Source of the DNA: Luzula sylvatica
Taxonomy: Eukaryota > Streptophyta > Magnoliopsida > Poales > Juncaceae
Assembly (NCBI GenBank): GCA_946800325.1
Contig: OX326960.1
Coordinates: 57,868,855 to 57,932,854, forward strand
Direction of reading: 5' to 3'
Length of the DNA stretch: 64,000 nt
Positions 1-12,300 of the stretch are shown here, piece after piece. The translations under genes and the position numbers were made by a program. The notes beneath the pieces are model-generated. The model did not search any database. It had not been told where the DNA came from and saw only the letters and a list, made by a program, of their open reading frames with translations. Within the stretch, counting starts at the first letter, position 1, and every line of letters starts with the position of its first letter.

Positions 1-1353
1 AATACAAATAAGGGTATTCGATATAGTATCCGATACGATAAGGACAAAATAAAATTAATCATAATACAATTATGCATTAATTATATATATATACATATTT
101 TAATAACGACAATTTGCATGTAGAATTATTATTTAATGTATTATATTATCTGTTTAGTGTAATTAATATGATAATGAAAAATAAATGTTTGTTGATATTC
201 AATTTGATTGTATGAATTATTTCTTATTTTGATTTAAAATGTGAGATGTAATTTCGTACATTTTTTTATTATTCAATTTATATCTTTGACTATTATTATT
301 ATTTTAATATAGAAACTCGGATACGTTATACGAAGTATTTAATATAGATTGTGAGTATCTATATCCAATTATAGATTATTTTTATTATCCACGTTACCTT
401 GAACTTGTGTAATACGTTTTGTTTAAATATAAATTTGTTTCATCTCCACGTTTCTAGTTTGTAATTCATGAAGATTTGGAGTTTGAAACAAAACTCTAGA
501 AAAGATACTTGAGCAGGGTGTGCAGTGTGCTACTTAGTCTTTCAATCCTTTTATTAATACTAATGGTCTACCATTCGAGTCTTCACTTTTATATCGAGTC
601 ATTTAATATTCGAGCTTGAGTTCAAACTCTTTGATCATTTTTGCTATTCACTCAATTGTAATCTGTTAAAAAAAACCAAACCGTTTATTTTTCATCAATA
701 ATTCACATTACTTTAATTATTTTATTCGTCAAATTATGAATGTAGAGAAGTTTCAATCATTGATTTTGTAAAAGATAATAATTAGAGAGTTTTATGAATC
801 TTTACTGAGATATTAATTTAAATTAGTCAATCATATTTCTTCTATTTTTTTTTTCCATTTTTTGTTTTAAAGAATTTATGTTTATAAGTCAAATATTAAG
901 TTTCTCGTGATTAAACCTTCCCGTATAAGTTCAGACTTCAGAGTGAACTTTTTTTGTTTTATTTTGGACTTCATTTTAATATATGTTTGCTTAAAAAAAT
1001 CTCGTTCGAATATGTAAAGAACGAATATATAATATGTGGATTAGAAAATATTTTAGATGTTCATGATGCGAAAAATGGTCCGCAAAGAAAAAAAAGTAAA
1101 ATAATTTATTTTTTTCTAAAATAAATTACATAATTTATTTTTCAAAATATATATTATAATAATTGACATGACGTTTCATAAACAAAAAAAAAGTAAAATA
1201 AAAAATAGTAGTACGATGCGAGATTTTTTTCTAATAATTAAGGAATTTAAAAGAGTCCACATTAATTAACTCGAGCATCAAGCATCGAACAGTAAGACTT
1301 CTCTGGACTTTGAAAAAATCGCGAGTTTGACAACACAAACATCTATTTTTTTT
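1..1353. other. AT-rich intergenic DNA
   Basis: No coding frame, RNA gene or clear element was found. The first 420 bases contain short runs such as ccgatacgataagg and ctcggatacgttatacgaag that resemble the terminal motifs of the rearranged MITE at about 39.8-40.9 kb, so this may be the remnant of a related element whose left part lies outside the window. The rest is low-complexity A/T sequence. Confidence 0.45.
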
Positions 1354-1567
1354 AAGGGGTTATATATGCCATCTCCACAAACACACAAAAATTATGTTGA
1401 TGCGTCAATCGAGAATTGTTAAAAGAGTTAATTGGTTTGATTAACATCAAATCAATATTATATGGATTGATTCAATTAAAGAATCTAATCAATCCAATTA
1501 ACTTTCTCGATTGACACATCAAGAAATCGATTATGTATTCATGGGGGCATGATATATTTATCCTTTT
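1354..1567. mobile_element. MITE, family with aggggttatata ends, copy 1
   Basis: The stretch folds on itself. Outer arms are aaggggttatatatgcc at the left and ggcatgatatatttatcc at the right. Inner arms are ttgatgcgtcaatcgagaa (from 1397) and the complementary tctcgattgacacatcaa (to 1522). There is no coding sequence. A second copy with the same inner and outer arms lies at about 5005-5205. No target duplication was resolved, so the superfamily is unknown. Confidence 0.55.
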
Positions 1568-2215
1568 TTAATGAAGGGTGGACATATAACATGATTATCT
1601 CGTGTTAACACAAAATATAATGGAGATTTAATGTTTTGTGTTTTGCAAATAAAGTAATACGAGAAATCATTTTGCATATCGATTTATTGTATTTTGGTTC
1701 GTCGTGATTCATCCTCGCCCAATTAAAGAAATACAATGGAAAGTGGTTTCGGAGAGCTCCTTCGAATCAGTGGTATGCCTATCAAAATCATGAGCATCGA
1801 CATGTAGGTTCCAGATCCAAGTAGTGGTATCAGTTCATTAGTTATTGCTCTTGAAAAATGCTTGGGTTTTAACTCATTTTTTGAAAGACGTTTTTATAGG
1901 ATTTGCACTTTTGTCCCGAGATGACCTAGATAGGGAGGAGGGGGGGGAGTAGGTTTATATACGGAAGTTCTTAACTAAATCAAAATATGTAACTAAATAA
2001 AATTACCAGGCATTTTAGTCTTGATACTTTATATAGAGATTGTGCTAATTAACTAAAAGTACTAAAAGTAAATAATAATTAAAGTGTTGAAAGGTAAAGT
2101 GCGGAAAGTAAAGGTACTGAAAGTAAATTGCGGAAAAGTAAAAGTACGTAAAATAAATACTGAAAATTAAAGTACGAAAAGTAAATTACGGTAAATCAAA
2201 GTACTGAAAATAGTG
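1568..2215. other. intergenic DNA with degenerate A/G-rich repeat
   Basis: No gene is recognised. From about 2045 to 2215 the sequence is a degenerate short tandem array built on variants of aaagtaCtgaaagtaaa and gcggaaaagtaaaagtac. It ends abruptly where the organelle-like segment starts. Confidence 0.45.
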
Positions 2216-4250
2216 TTTTGTGTCCTCCCCACATTGCCGACTTTTGTTACTTGACGGGCGGTGTGTAGAGAACATATTCACTGGCTTCTTGCCTATTAAT
2301 GACAATTATGACTTCATGGGGACGAGTTTCTGTCTCCAATTCGAACTTAGCACTCGAAGTATGCGCCTAGAAAATTCCGAATTCGACCTGGGAGAATAGT
2401 CAAACTATCCAGATATTGAGTGGCTACCGGCATGTAGTTCGATGGACTAATCTTGTATGAGGTAGACTCCTTTGTTTAGGCTAAGCCACCTAGTGTTAGT
2501 GTCTCGGTTAAGCACCCCCAAAAAGATTCCATTCAAGTTGTGTACTACTTATAGAATGGGTGAGTATGGATCACCGATCCTATTCAAAGGGAAAAATGAA
2601 AGGTCTCCATGCGAGTCTTATATTTCAATGTATCTTTCGTAAACCATAACTTGGAACCTTGCAACAAGGACTAGAATAACTAGCTATCTCACCCGCACTA
2701 CCTTAGAGTACGCTCATGCTTTTACCCGTCTATAAGGCCTTTCTTACCCTTCACCTTATGAAATGACGTCAATTAGTATGGTAGTCTACATTAGTAGTGA
2801 TTTGCCTGATACTGAACATTCTCTTCTGTCACCATTTCATCACCGAATGAAGGTATGCCACTCATCTAGACATGCATGCCTCCCTTTTTCATTGCAATAG
2901 ACTACTATGAAGGGAATAGTCCCGACCCCGGTCCCGCGTAGCGGATATGAAGGCCCGGTCCGATTCTTAAAATTCGAGATCATGTCTCGACTTCGAGGGT
3001 ACGATGCATAGAAGGATAGACGATTACTGGTGTGAAATTGATTACACACGAAGGGTTGATCGCTCACGTTCTTTTCTTCTCCGGTTTCACATTGGTGACT
3101 AGCCCGTTCGTCCCATACCACATGTCTCCCACCGTTTAGACTCCAATCGCGTCTCCGGTTTGATCACAACGAAGAGCCACAAGTTGCGCGCTCCTCTATC
3201 CGTATCCACCGCGAGTCGTAGCACCTCGGTAGCGGATGCACCTGCCTAGACAATGCACCGACGAACTTGCTTGATTCGATTTTAATTCTCTAATCCGAGA
3301 AAAATCCTTTTTCTCGAACGTATACGTTCGTGTGTCCTTGTATGTAATCTTTTATCGTTGATCCACAACTGTATTTCCTTCATACTAATCTTCCTCGCTC
3401 ACTTGATCCTCACCCCGGGACAACTTTCTTACCCACTGTTCTTTGCCTTGACTAGTAGGTGAAATGTCTCCTAGGCACAGCTCGCCCCCAAAAAGAGGGG
3501 ACTAGCTTCCCCCTTTTTCCTTTTATGGACCGAAGTGTCGCGTCCCGCTTTGTAGAGAGAAAGGGAGGGACCACTTGCTGAATGAATAAAAAGGAGTTAT
3601 CCACTTCGCATAATAAGATAAGAAGGAGTTGATTGCTTAGCAGTCTCAATGAGAAAGAAAGATATAATGGTTGATCCCACATAAAGAAGATTATTATACA
3701 TGCAAACAAAACTGTAATCAGCAGATTCCACTTTGCTGAGACATTTCGTCCTCCCAATCCATACTTGATGTGCACATACCCAAGTTTGTTGCAATCTCTC
3801 ATTCGAAGATCCAATCCTGACACTACTTTGCATCCAATCAGCAGCAAATACGCTTACATCAGTAGAATGTAAGTGGACCAGACGATTTCACCGAAGGGTA
3901 GCATTTCAATACCATATTGTCTACTTCGTAGGTCACCATTCTCCTAAAGAGAAAGTACGACGAGGTCTACGCGTTTCACAACACCCTTCCTGCTTCGACG
4001 AAAGACCTGATTGTTGGTCAGACTTAAGATAAACCACATCCTTCCTTTTAGTCCAGTGAATTGGAGATAACCTCTGGTTGTTGGTGAGCTTGTTTCTAGG
4101 GCACAAGGCATCTAAATACTATGGAATTGACAAGTAATGTGGCTCTAATAGCGGATCCATCCTATTCCATCATAATCACGTTGGATCGGAAGAACGTAAG
4201 TACAGGCGGGCTTACACATCAGATGACTCCTCCCAAATTAGGTGCGTGTA
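2216..4250. other. candidate organelle-derived (mitochondrial-like) insertion
   Basis: The segment is less AT-rich than its surroundings. It holds gacgggcggtgtgta followed by gagaacatattcac, which resembles the complement of the 3' region of plant mitochondrial small-subunit rRNA. A degenerate match to the next part of that gene (acttcatggggacgagtt..ctccaattcgaact) follows. Downstream sequence (3400-4240) has the even base composition and short purine/pyrimidine blocks of plant mitochondrial intergenic DNA. The rRNA-like part is heavily diverged and deleted and cannot be functional. A solo LTR (2908-3382) interrupts the segment. The organelle origin is an inference. Confidence 0.4.
2908..3382 (-). 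mobile_element. solo LTR, family B, short form
   Basis: Read on the minus strand it starts TGAAGGAAATACAG and ends ..ATTCCCTTCA, the ends of the family B LTRs at 45031, 48987 and 61986. Flanking 5-bp direct repeats are tacta (2903-2907 and 3383-3387), so it is a complete insertion. It is only 475 bp, against 1034-1058 bp for the long copies: most of the U3 part is missing, with the 5' end joined directly to the segment that begins near agaaaaaggatttttctcgg. No internal retroelement sequence is present. Confidence 0.85.
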
Positions 4251-4455
4251 GCTTACTAATGTTTGGAAGAGGAAGAAAATCGAAAAAAGTGTGAAAATGA
4301 ATGTGTCATTTCACTTATTAGTCTGGCCACTCTATTGAGTTTTCCCATATAACAATGTATTATTAATAGTGATTTATTATATTTGATTAGTATAACAATG
4401 TAAATTTTATTATTTGATTTTCCGACACATTTGTAAGACAAAAATTGTCGTTCCA

Positions 4456-4513
<58 letters not shown>

Positions 4514-5004
4514 AATAATTTGTTTGCCAGGTGCTCTGTAACATATTTGAATGTAAAAGATTTATTATGTATCAATTTTTTCATTATGATTCAACTAATA
4601 TAGCAAGAAAAAAAATATCAACTAATACAGAGAAAGACAGAGAAGGAAAAACTTGATCAAAATTCTAAAAGAGAATAAAATATGTCGAAGAGAAAAATTA
4701 GGAAATAATAATGATTGGCGGGCGTATAAAGAAAGATATACAATATATTTGGAAGAAATTTTTCTTTTATTTTAGTCATAAGCCATAATACATTTGATAC
4801 AAAAAAAAATCTGAAAAGCAAGGTAAGTGAATAAAACAAAGAGAAAAACTGATAGTTTTGTGTTTTTTTTTCTTCTTTTATTGAGAGATCATATCATAAC
4901 GAATATATTTTTTTCATATACGATATTAGTTACATTTACCTTATAATGTTTTTTCATATATTTTTTGGTAGTTAGCTGAAAGAAGAGATTATATATAAAA
5001 TAAA
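4251..5004. other. intergenic DNA with GT/GA microsatellite
   Basis: There is no gene. A compound microsatellite (GT)n-(GA)n occupies about 4456-4509. The remainder is A/T-rich and unremarkable. Confidence 0.5.
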
Positions 5005-5205
5005 GGAAAAATATACTTGGCTCTCAAAACTCATTCAAATATTTTTGTTGCGTCAAACGAAATTGTTTAAATATATTGATTAGATTTTTAATGAATGAAT
5101 AAATGAATTGATTAAATTAAAAAATCTAATTAATTCTTTTAAACATTCTCGATTGACACATAAAAAATGTTGGAGTCAATTTTGAGAGTCAATTATATAA
5201 CCCCT
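5005..5205. mobile_element. MITE, family with aggggttatata ends, copy 2
   Basis: This shares the architecture of the copy at 1354-1567: inner arms tgcgtcaaacga.. and ..tctcgattgacaca, and outer arms ggctctcaaaactc and gagtcaattttgagagtc, ending in the complement of aggggttatata. It is diverged and has no coding capacity. Confidence 0.5.
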
Positions 5206-5238
5206 GAAATAAAAGGTTTTTACAACCTTTATTAAATA

Positions 5239-5485
5239 GGAGAATGTTGTACCTCCCCCGCTGCACATCCCCACGAGTCTTGATGACGTGGCTATGGATT
5301 AACACCCTAAAAATTAGCATAAATACATGAGTTAACATCAAATTTTGCGTGTCATTTATATTATGCTATGATTTAACATCAAATTAAGATGTTAAATCAT
5401 GTACTTGTGTGTTAAATTTTAGTGGTGTCACATCATCAATAGTGGTGGGGGATAGTTAACTTATAGGGGATGTACATCAGCACTC
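5239..5485. mobile_element. MITE with 9-bp target duplication, upstream of CKX gene
   Basis: A 247-bp element is flanked by exact 9-bp repeats tattaaata (5230-5238 and 5486-5494). Its ends are imperfect inverted repeats: the left end GGAGAATGTTGTACCTCCCC aligns with the right-end complement GAGTGCTGATGTACATCCCC. A 9-bp duplication is the usual signature of the Mutator superfamily. It ends 230 bp before the CKX start codon, so it forms the distal part of that promoter. Confidence 0.7.
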
Positions 5486-5715
5486 TATTAAATAATAATT
5501 TTGCTAATATTTTGTGTGTGAGGTTTGGGGTATGCATAGTAGCACCTCTTAGAAAATGCCATAACGATTTCCACAAGCAAATAAATACAAGCCCCAATCC
5601 CCACGAAACAGAGACGTTTCATTTCATCCTCAAAAACCATTCACCGATACAGATTCAAATTCCACAACCCAAAATTCACACCAACAAAGCAACAAAGCAA
5701 GGAAATCACAAACCA
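5486..5715 (+). promoter_or_regulatory. proximal promoter and 5' leader of CKX gene
   Basis: A TATA-like stretch aataaataca lies at about 5579-5588, about 130 bp before the ATG. That would put transcription start near 5610 and give a leader of about 100 nt. The reading frame of exon 1 stays open upstream as far as an ATG at 5470 inside the adjacent MITE. Confidence 0.4.
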
Positions 5716-8423
5716 ATGCTTGCTTACCTCGACCATCAACCCAACCAAAACCCTAATTCTCCTGCCATCGTTGGAGATGGAACCGGTACCGCTACTGGTA
5801 CAGAAACCGACCCTTCAACCACCACTGCATCTTCTGACTTCGGTGGTATCGTCCGTGCCGTACCAGCTGTGGTTCTCCACCCCAAAACTACTGCTGAGGT
5901 GGCATCTGCAATCCGACTCGCCTCCAACACTTCACACCTCACGGTAGCACCACGTGGCAACGGCCACTCTGTATGGGGCCAAGCTTTATCAAAAGATGGA
6001 CTTGTGCTAAACATGCGCTCTTTAGATCCAAAAATGGAAGTAACCATTTCTTCCGATGGCCGGTACCTTCTCGACGTGTCGGGAGGGGCACTATGGGAAG
6101 ATGTGTTGGAGTGGTGTGTGAAGAACTACAACATGGCTCCGCTATCCTGGACCGATTATTTGGGCTTGACCGTGGGCGGTACGCTGTCGAATGGAGGAGT
6201 GAGCGGACAGGCGTACCGGTACGGCCCTCAAATCGCAAATGTGGTACAGATGGAGGTGGTGACTGGAGATGGAGAATGCCATTCGTGTTCCAAACTAGAA
6301 TTACCTGAACTCTTTCATGCAGTCTTAGGAGGGCTTGGCCAATTCGGCGTTATTACTCGTGCAAGTATTCCACTTCAACCTGCACCTCGCATGGTAAAGT
6401 AAAGCAGTTCAAATAATTAATTAAAGTTCATGAAAGTTACTAATTTTTTGGATTTAAGTAAACCAAATGACACCATGGATTAGAAATTCGGAATTTTCTT
6501 TTATAATTCTTTTTCGTAATTTAATAGGATAAGATAATGATACTAGTGCTTGTCACATCATGTATCTTTCTATCCATCAGTAAGAAAATGAAGTGCTCAT
6601 GATAATTGAGTCACGTAATTATTGAACTTTTGTTGGCCATGTCACATAACCCCAAATTTGGAAATACAGGTTAGGTGGATAAGGGCGGTTTACGACAAGT
6701 TCGAAGAATACTCGGCCGATGCCGAGTCGGCCGTGACCCGTACCGAGCCAGACTTGTTCGATTACGTGGAAGGGTTCGCATTCATCAATTGTGCCGACCC
6801 GGTAAATGGTTGGCCTTCCGTGCCGCTCCAGCGTGGTTCCCACTTCGATACCGGCTTGATACCGGAGGAGGCCGGTCCGGTATTGTACTGTCTTGAGGTG
6901 GCGGTTCATTACAACCATTGCCATGACGACAAACTGGATGAGGTAAGAATTATTGGAGGTGATCTTTCAGGGGTACTTTCGTCTTTTGTCCTGTTAGTGA
7001 TACAGTAGCCTTTTCATTCCTCTCCATTATCTTCAAACTTAATAAGTTCATATACCCTAAAAATTATTGTATCCAGTTTGTACACATGGAGAGGAAGGAA
7101 TGACAAAGTGGTCGTGTGCATAGTGTTGAGGTCTGTATTGTCGTGTACCTTGCTCTGATCATTCTGACAATTTCACATATACCCCTACAATGGATTGATA
7201 ATTAGGAGAAAAGTAGTACTTGTGTTGGTTAATAAGAGATATATGTGAAGGGTATTTTGGGGGAAGCAAGTAATGTTATTTGTTGATGATGCAGGGTCAC
7301 TGTGTACTTAGTCTTACGACCGACATGCATCCAAATTTCTTTGCATAGCATGACGTAAATGCCCTTTGTATATGTAATAGTATGCCCGTGATTGAATCCC
7401 CAAACTTGTCCCCTTGCCCAACTACCCTACATTTCCTTTCTAATTTTGCATCACAATTCATATTCGTATTCATATTCATATATGATTTAAAAACTAGGAA
7501 AAATAGAGGGTTTATTTTGGAATAATCTTATAAAAATGAGGAATTTATGAAAAAAAACATGTTGATTATTGTTGTGTTTTGGTTTGGATTTTGCAGAAGG
7601 TGGAAGAGTTGTTGCGGCCGTTGAAATACATAAGAGGACTCGAGTTTGTGGTCGATGTTAGTTATGTGGATTTCTTATCACGAGTGAAGCACGTCGAGAA
7701 GGAAGCCAAAGCGAATGGAAGTTGGACAGCACCTCATCCATGGCTAAATCTTTTCGTCGCGGCTTCGGACATTGCGGGCTTTGATCGTCATGTTTTCAAG
7801 AGGATTCTTCGAGATGGCATTGGCGGGCCCATGCTTGTATACCCCATGATCAGAAATAAGTAAGTATATATTTTTTAATTTCGTGTGTATAGTGTTGAGT
7901 GATGATACAGTGATGATACAATCAATCTTACACGTTTACTTCGTCGTCGGATTTTTACGTGTATAGATGAAATTCTGCCTTTTTATATAGTTATTTATGT
8001 CTCAATTCTACTGTTCTAAAGTATATTTACTTGAGAATAATCAAATAATACATATATATGGAATTAAATTTGTTAATTTGTTGATGTCATTTAACTAGGT
8101 GGGACCCAAGCATGTCAGTGGCTTTACCAAAGAGTGAGATATTCTACCTAGTTGCTTTGCTAAGGTTCCCCAAGCCGTCTCCCGAGGGGCCACCAATCGA
8201 AGAATTACTTGCTGAGAACAAGGAAATCGTTGAGTTTTGCAAAACCAATGGTTACGATTTCAAGCTGTATCTCCCACATTACGAAACGGAGAACGATTGG
8301 GCCCAACATTTCGGAGATGGATGGCAGAGATTTATCAGGACGAAGGCTCGGTACGATCCGATGGCTATTCTCGCTCCCGGGCAAAAAATGTTTTCTCGTT
8401 CTTGTCCTCCCAAATTTATGTAG
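5716..8423 (+). CDS. CKX7: cytokinin dehydrogenase, cytosolic CKX7-like
   Basis: This FAD enzyme cleaves the N6 side chain of cytokinins such as isopentenyladenine and zeatin and so lowers cytokinin levels. The exons are 5716-6393, 6670-6942, 7597-7859 and 8099-8423, all with GT..AG borders and matching phases, giving 512 residues, close to Arabidopsis CKX7. The FAD-binding half has [14 protein letters not shown], whose GHS histidine carries the covalent FAD, and [20 protein letters not shown]. The cytokinin-binding half has [25 protein letters not shown] and YLPHYE..W..HFG. The C-terminus has [11 protein letters not shown], typical of the family. The chosen start, MLAYLDHQ, matches the MIAY-type start of CKX7, and no signal peptide is visible, which argues for the cytosolic member rather than secreted or vacuolar ones. 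No disabling mutation was seen. A MITE abuts the promoter. Confidence 0.93.
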
Positions 8424-10789
8424 CTCGTTGCTATGAGATCATTGATTGCACATAAATTACGAGGAATTAGGTTTCGATTTTAACTGGCTATTCATTGGGG
8501 TGAAATTTATGTTGCGAGATTGTTTATCTTAATGTCGATGAGAGCTGTAATTCGAAACATGATTCCTATGTTTTGTCCATCAAACCAATTTTTTCTCCTT
8601 GTTGTTTCTTGAAATTCTAATTCTCATAATTTTTGCAATGTTTTTTTTTTTTGTCTCTATAGTAATTTTCTCCAAAGTAGAAATTATTTAAAGATGTTAT
8701 ATGATTTAAATCAAGTTCTTTGTCCAAAAAAATCTGTAAACAAATATTTAATCAAGAAGCCAAAGCTTGCCAGATCAAGCGATTAGTCATTCACTCGAGT
8801 TTGGAATAGATCATTGATTAAAAACTTGTCAAAGTTGATTTCTTAAAAATAGTAGAGTGACAAAAATTCACTCTATATATAATCGAAAACATATTAAATT
8901 AAGAAATATTTCTCCAGCCATGCAATTTATTCAAAATTCTCCACTAACCATGAGATCTGATTAAAGACTAGAATATTCTTCCATTGGACGACTATTGGTC
9001 GTCCAAGATAAAAAAAAAAGACTAAAATATTCATTGGTCAATGTAGTCTATTGCAACTAATATTTCGTGCAATACGTGTATAAATTAGGCAATTCAAAGA
9101 AACCACAGACCAAATCTTTTTGCACTTGTATTTTGTCTTCAATTTGAGATCTTTTATTGGTTCGTGTCATTTTCAAAGAATTTTTCAAAATATTGTTTGA
9201 AAGTAACTAGTTTGCAAAATTAATGTCAAGTTTTTGTCGTTGTTGTAGAGTATACAGTGTCCCCCAATCATCTTTGCAATAATTCGTTAGAATTTCTTTT
9301 TTTGAAATAAACAAATTCCATAATAAATGACCCCACAAATTTCTAGTTTACATTATGGTCATGTTGGTAGATTTGTCCCCTCTTATTTAATAGGGACATG
9401 CATGTTTGATTTGTAGATTATGTGAGATCTAGAAAATTGGATTTGGAAGTATTAAGTATCCAATTATTTCAGCATCAAATTTAATAAATTTGAAAAGACA
9501 AGAAACTATTAGATGTGCCTTAGAAAAATTAAAAATCTCTCCAAATCTCTCAAGTTAACAAGCAATAACTTTTGACTGCATCCTTAATTTCAAAAATCAA
9601 ATCTACCCAAATCCCTCAAATCAAACATACCGTGATTGATTAAATTTCGCAGTGATTATCAATTATCAATACAATTTAAATTTATCAACCTAAATTGTCC
9701 AACAAAATGGAGAATCTGAGAGCACCATACCGAGCCATGCAAAAAAGCAAAAAGTAAGTAAAAAAGCAAACTGCAAAGCGCCTAACATGATCTCTCCTTT
9801 TTGCTGGAAAAAATTTGCAGCATTGTCAATAAAGGAAGAATCTTGCTATGCATCCAACTAAGTTCCTTTCGAGTCCTGTTCTTAGTTCCCCACAACCTAA
9901 TTAGATTTCCTAAATCTCCCCCCAATTATCTTCCTCGAATTATTCTTCTACGATATTATATTATATTCCAAAGTGTGTGTACTTTTGGATAAATATATAT
10001 GCACTTTTTTGGAGAATGTTGTGTTCGTATGTTTATCCATGTTATCCATTATCCTTGTGCTTGCAATGGTGGCAAAACGAATCCAAATCTGAAATGTTAC
10101 GACCAATAAGTCTAGGTTATCACAACAAATGGGGGAACCAAACTTAAAATTTAACGGGGCCGAACTATTTGTATTGCAAAATAAAAACATTTATGTTAAC
10201 GAGAGAATCGAAGCAACAACCTTATTATTATTAGTCAACAAATCTAACCACACAATCAAACATGCTCTTTGTACAAAATGAGTTCTATCTACATTTTTTA
10301 GAAGGATGTTTTATGTATTTATAATGATGTATTATAAAATTTATTTTTTATGAAATTTTTTTCTATAACAAACAATACATATTTCTTATTTACTCTATCA
10401 CTCATTGATAAATACACTTGAGACATTACCTTAACTACTTATTAATTGAAAATTATTCAAAATATTCTTAAAAAATATGTCAGAATGTATGATAGAACTC
10501 TCTTGTAGAAAAATTCAACATATATGTTTGTGTGGGTGTGCGCGCGCGTTATGCAAACTTTGTATATATCATTTTCGATTTTATTAGGGGGAGGGGCAGC
10601 CTCCCCTGATTACAACGCCATCCGGCCAATACAAACAAACAAACAAACAAAAGACTCTAAATCATGACAATCCCAACGTAGGCAGGACAATTTAGAGTGG
10701 TGACATAAAATTTTCTTCACAATTTTCTCATGGAAAAATATAATATGTTCCCAATCTCACTTAAACACCGTTGATGCGTCAATTTAAAT
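8424..10789. other. intergenic DNA downstream of CKX
   Basis: No gene or complete transposon was recognised. The sequence is A/T-rich. A short GT/GC run (gtgtgcgcgcgcg, about 10535-10547) and a tract of caaa repeats (about 10635-10650) are present. Short open frames here lack any recognisable motif. Confidence 0.45.
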
Positions 10790-11734
10790 GAATTAATTAT
10801 AGAAGAATTTCTTGAATTAACCAACCGAAAAAAAAAATCTCAAAATAACCAACCAAATAATTTAATTCCAGAAATAACCAAGAGCGGAGTCCACCACTCC
10901 GCCAAATTTGAAAATGTCAGAGTCCACCACTCCGCCAACGTTAACAGGGGTTAATTGAGTCAAAAATTGATTAACGCGGTTGGTGGAGTCTTCAACACAT
11001 CCTGGCGGACTGGTGGACTCCGCCAAATCACATGTATCACTTGGCGGAGTGGTAGAATCCGCCAAATTGCATCTTTTCATCCGCCCCTTCTTCCTTCTAC
11101 TCCCCTGCCTCTTCTTCTCCCTTCTTTAACTCTTCTTATCTTCTCCCTTTCAAAACCGAGAAGTTTAAAAGCTAAGGTATTTTCCTTCAAATTTTACTTA
11201 AAAATTGTATATTTTAGTGTATTTGAATTGATTTGTGAAGTTGATTTGGTATGTTTATATTATTTTGGTGCAAGATTCGTGTTTTTCGTCCAAGATCTTC
11301 ATCTTCGAAACTCCATTTTTGATCCTCCAAAACCTCAGTATCGTTTTTTCTATTGGAAAATTTTATTTATAGTTAGAATTGTAGTTAGTACATATAGGTT
11401 AGATTTAGAATTAAATATTATTTTATGCATTGTATTAAAAATTTTTAAGTAATTATATTATGTTTAAAATTATTTTAGAATTAATTTAGGCCAGATTTGG
11501 AATTATTTTATGTATTTTTTTACTATTTGTAGTTAGAATTGTATAAATTGTTTTATACAATTGTTTTATTGTATGTTATTTATTAAGTATTTTATATATT
11601 AGGGTTTTGAAAATTTCATGATTTGATCAAATTTAATATTTTTTTATCTAAATAAAATATTACATTGTATTATTAATATTATTTAGTTCTATATAATTGT
11701 GTTGAAGTTTAAGACTATTTTAAAATGTAAACAT

Positions 11735-12058
11735 TATATTGAATTATTATTGAATTATTATTGAATTATTATTTAATGATTATTTAATGATTATTGAATT
11801 ATTATTGAATGATTATTGAATTATTATTGAATTATTATTGAATTATTTTGTAATTATTATTTAATTATTATTAAATTATTACATAATTATTATTTAATTA
11901 TTATGTAATTATTATTTAATTATTATTTAATTATTATTAAATTATTACTTAATTATTATTTAATTATTATGTAATTATTGTTTTATTTTTTAAATTTTTA
12001 TTAATTTTTTTAATTATTATTGAATTATTTTTTAATTATTATTGAATTATTTTTTTGT
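11735..12058. repeat. A/T tandem tract (ttattattgaa/ttatttaa units)
   Basis: An array of 10-12 bp units, variants of gaattattatt and taattattattt, lies immediately before the PMD fragment. The intact element at 21.1-25.4 kb also has a tandem array between its TIR and the start of its PMD gene, though with unrelated sequence. Confidence 0.65.
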
Positions 12059-12060
12059 AG

Positions 12061-12297
12061 ATGCCAAACCCAAATCCAGGGCCGATTGATGCATTGCTCC
12101 TAACGGATCAAGTCAATCATATTTCGAATGAAGGTTTGATTGATAAGAAGAATATCAGTCACTCTGAAAGGACTTGGACCGGTTGGTTCGGTAGGATGGA
12201 GCATCCGGAACTCGAGTCCCGTTTGAGGAGAGCGGGATTTTGGCACACGACGAGATGCGCCTATGTGCAGCTCGAACCTCCTTTTTTGACCACATAA
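12061..12297 (+). pseudogene. plant mobile domain (PMD) protein fragment
   Basis: The 78-codon frame begins MPNPNPGPIDALLLTDQVNHIS and contains RLRRAGFWHTTRC followed by VQLEPPFL. This resembles the start of plant mobile domain (MAIN/MAIL1-type, PF10536) proteins, where PGPxDxSVL..Q..H and L.RAGF precede the WRPETHTFH block. The frame stops right after PPFLTT where the family continues, so this is a broken first exon. PMD proteins of this kind occur both as host genes and as transposon passengers. The palindrome-cluster TIR upstream favours the transposon origin. Confidence 0.55.
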
Positions 12298-12300
12298 TGT

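Larger units (their letters stand above)
10790..12300 (+). mobile_element. truncated TIR element with palindrome cluster and PMD relic
   Basis: The left end has A-rich phrases (aaataaccaa repeated), then four imperfect palindromes: gcggagtccaccactccgc (about 10883), agagtccaccactccgcc, a gap, ggcggactggtggactccgcc and ggcggagtggtagaatccgcc (to about 11061). This is the same 2-gap-2 layout as the intact Mutator-like element at 21135-25428, with different spacer letters. An A/T tandem tract (11735-12058) and a PMD exon fragment follow. No matching right TIR or target duplication was found, so the right part is lost. Confidence 0.6.

Noticed and set aside
2224..2290. Functional small-subunit rRNA gene
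   Set aside because: Only a short, rearranged match to the 3' region is present. The rest of the gene is missing.
5470..5715. ATG at 5470 as the true CKX start
   Set aside because: It lies inside a MITE, the added 82 residues have no family counterpart, and the start at 5716 matches the CKX7 N-terminus.
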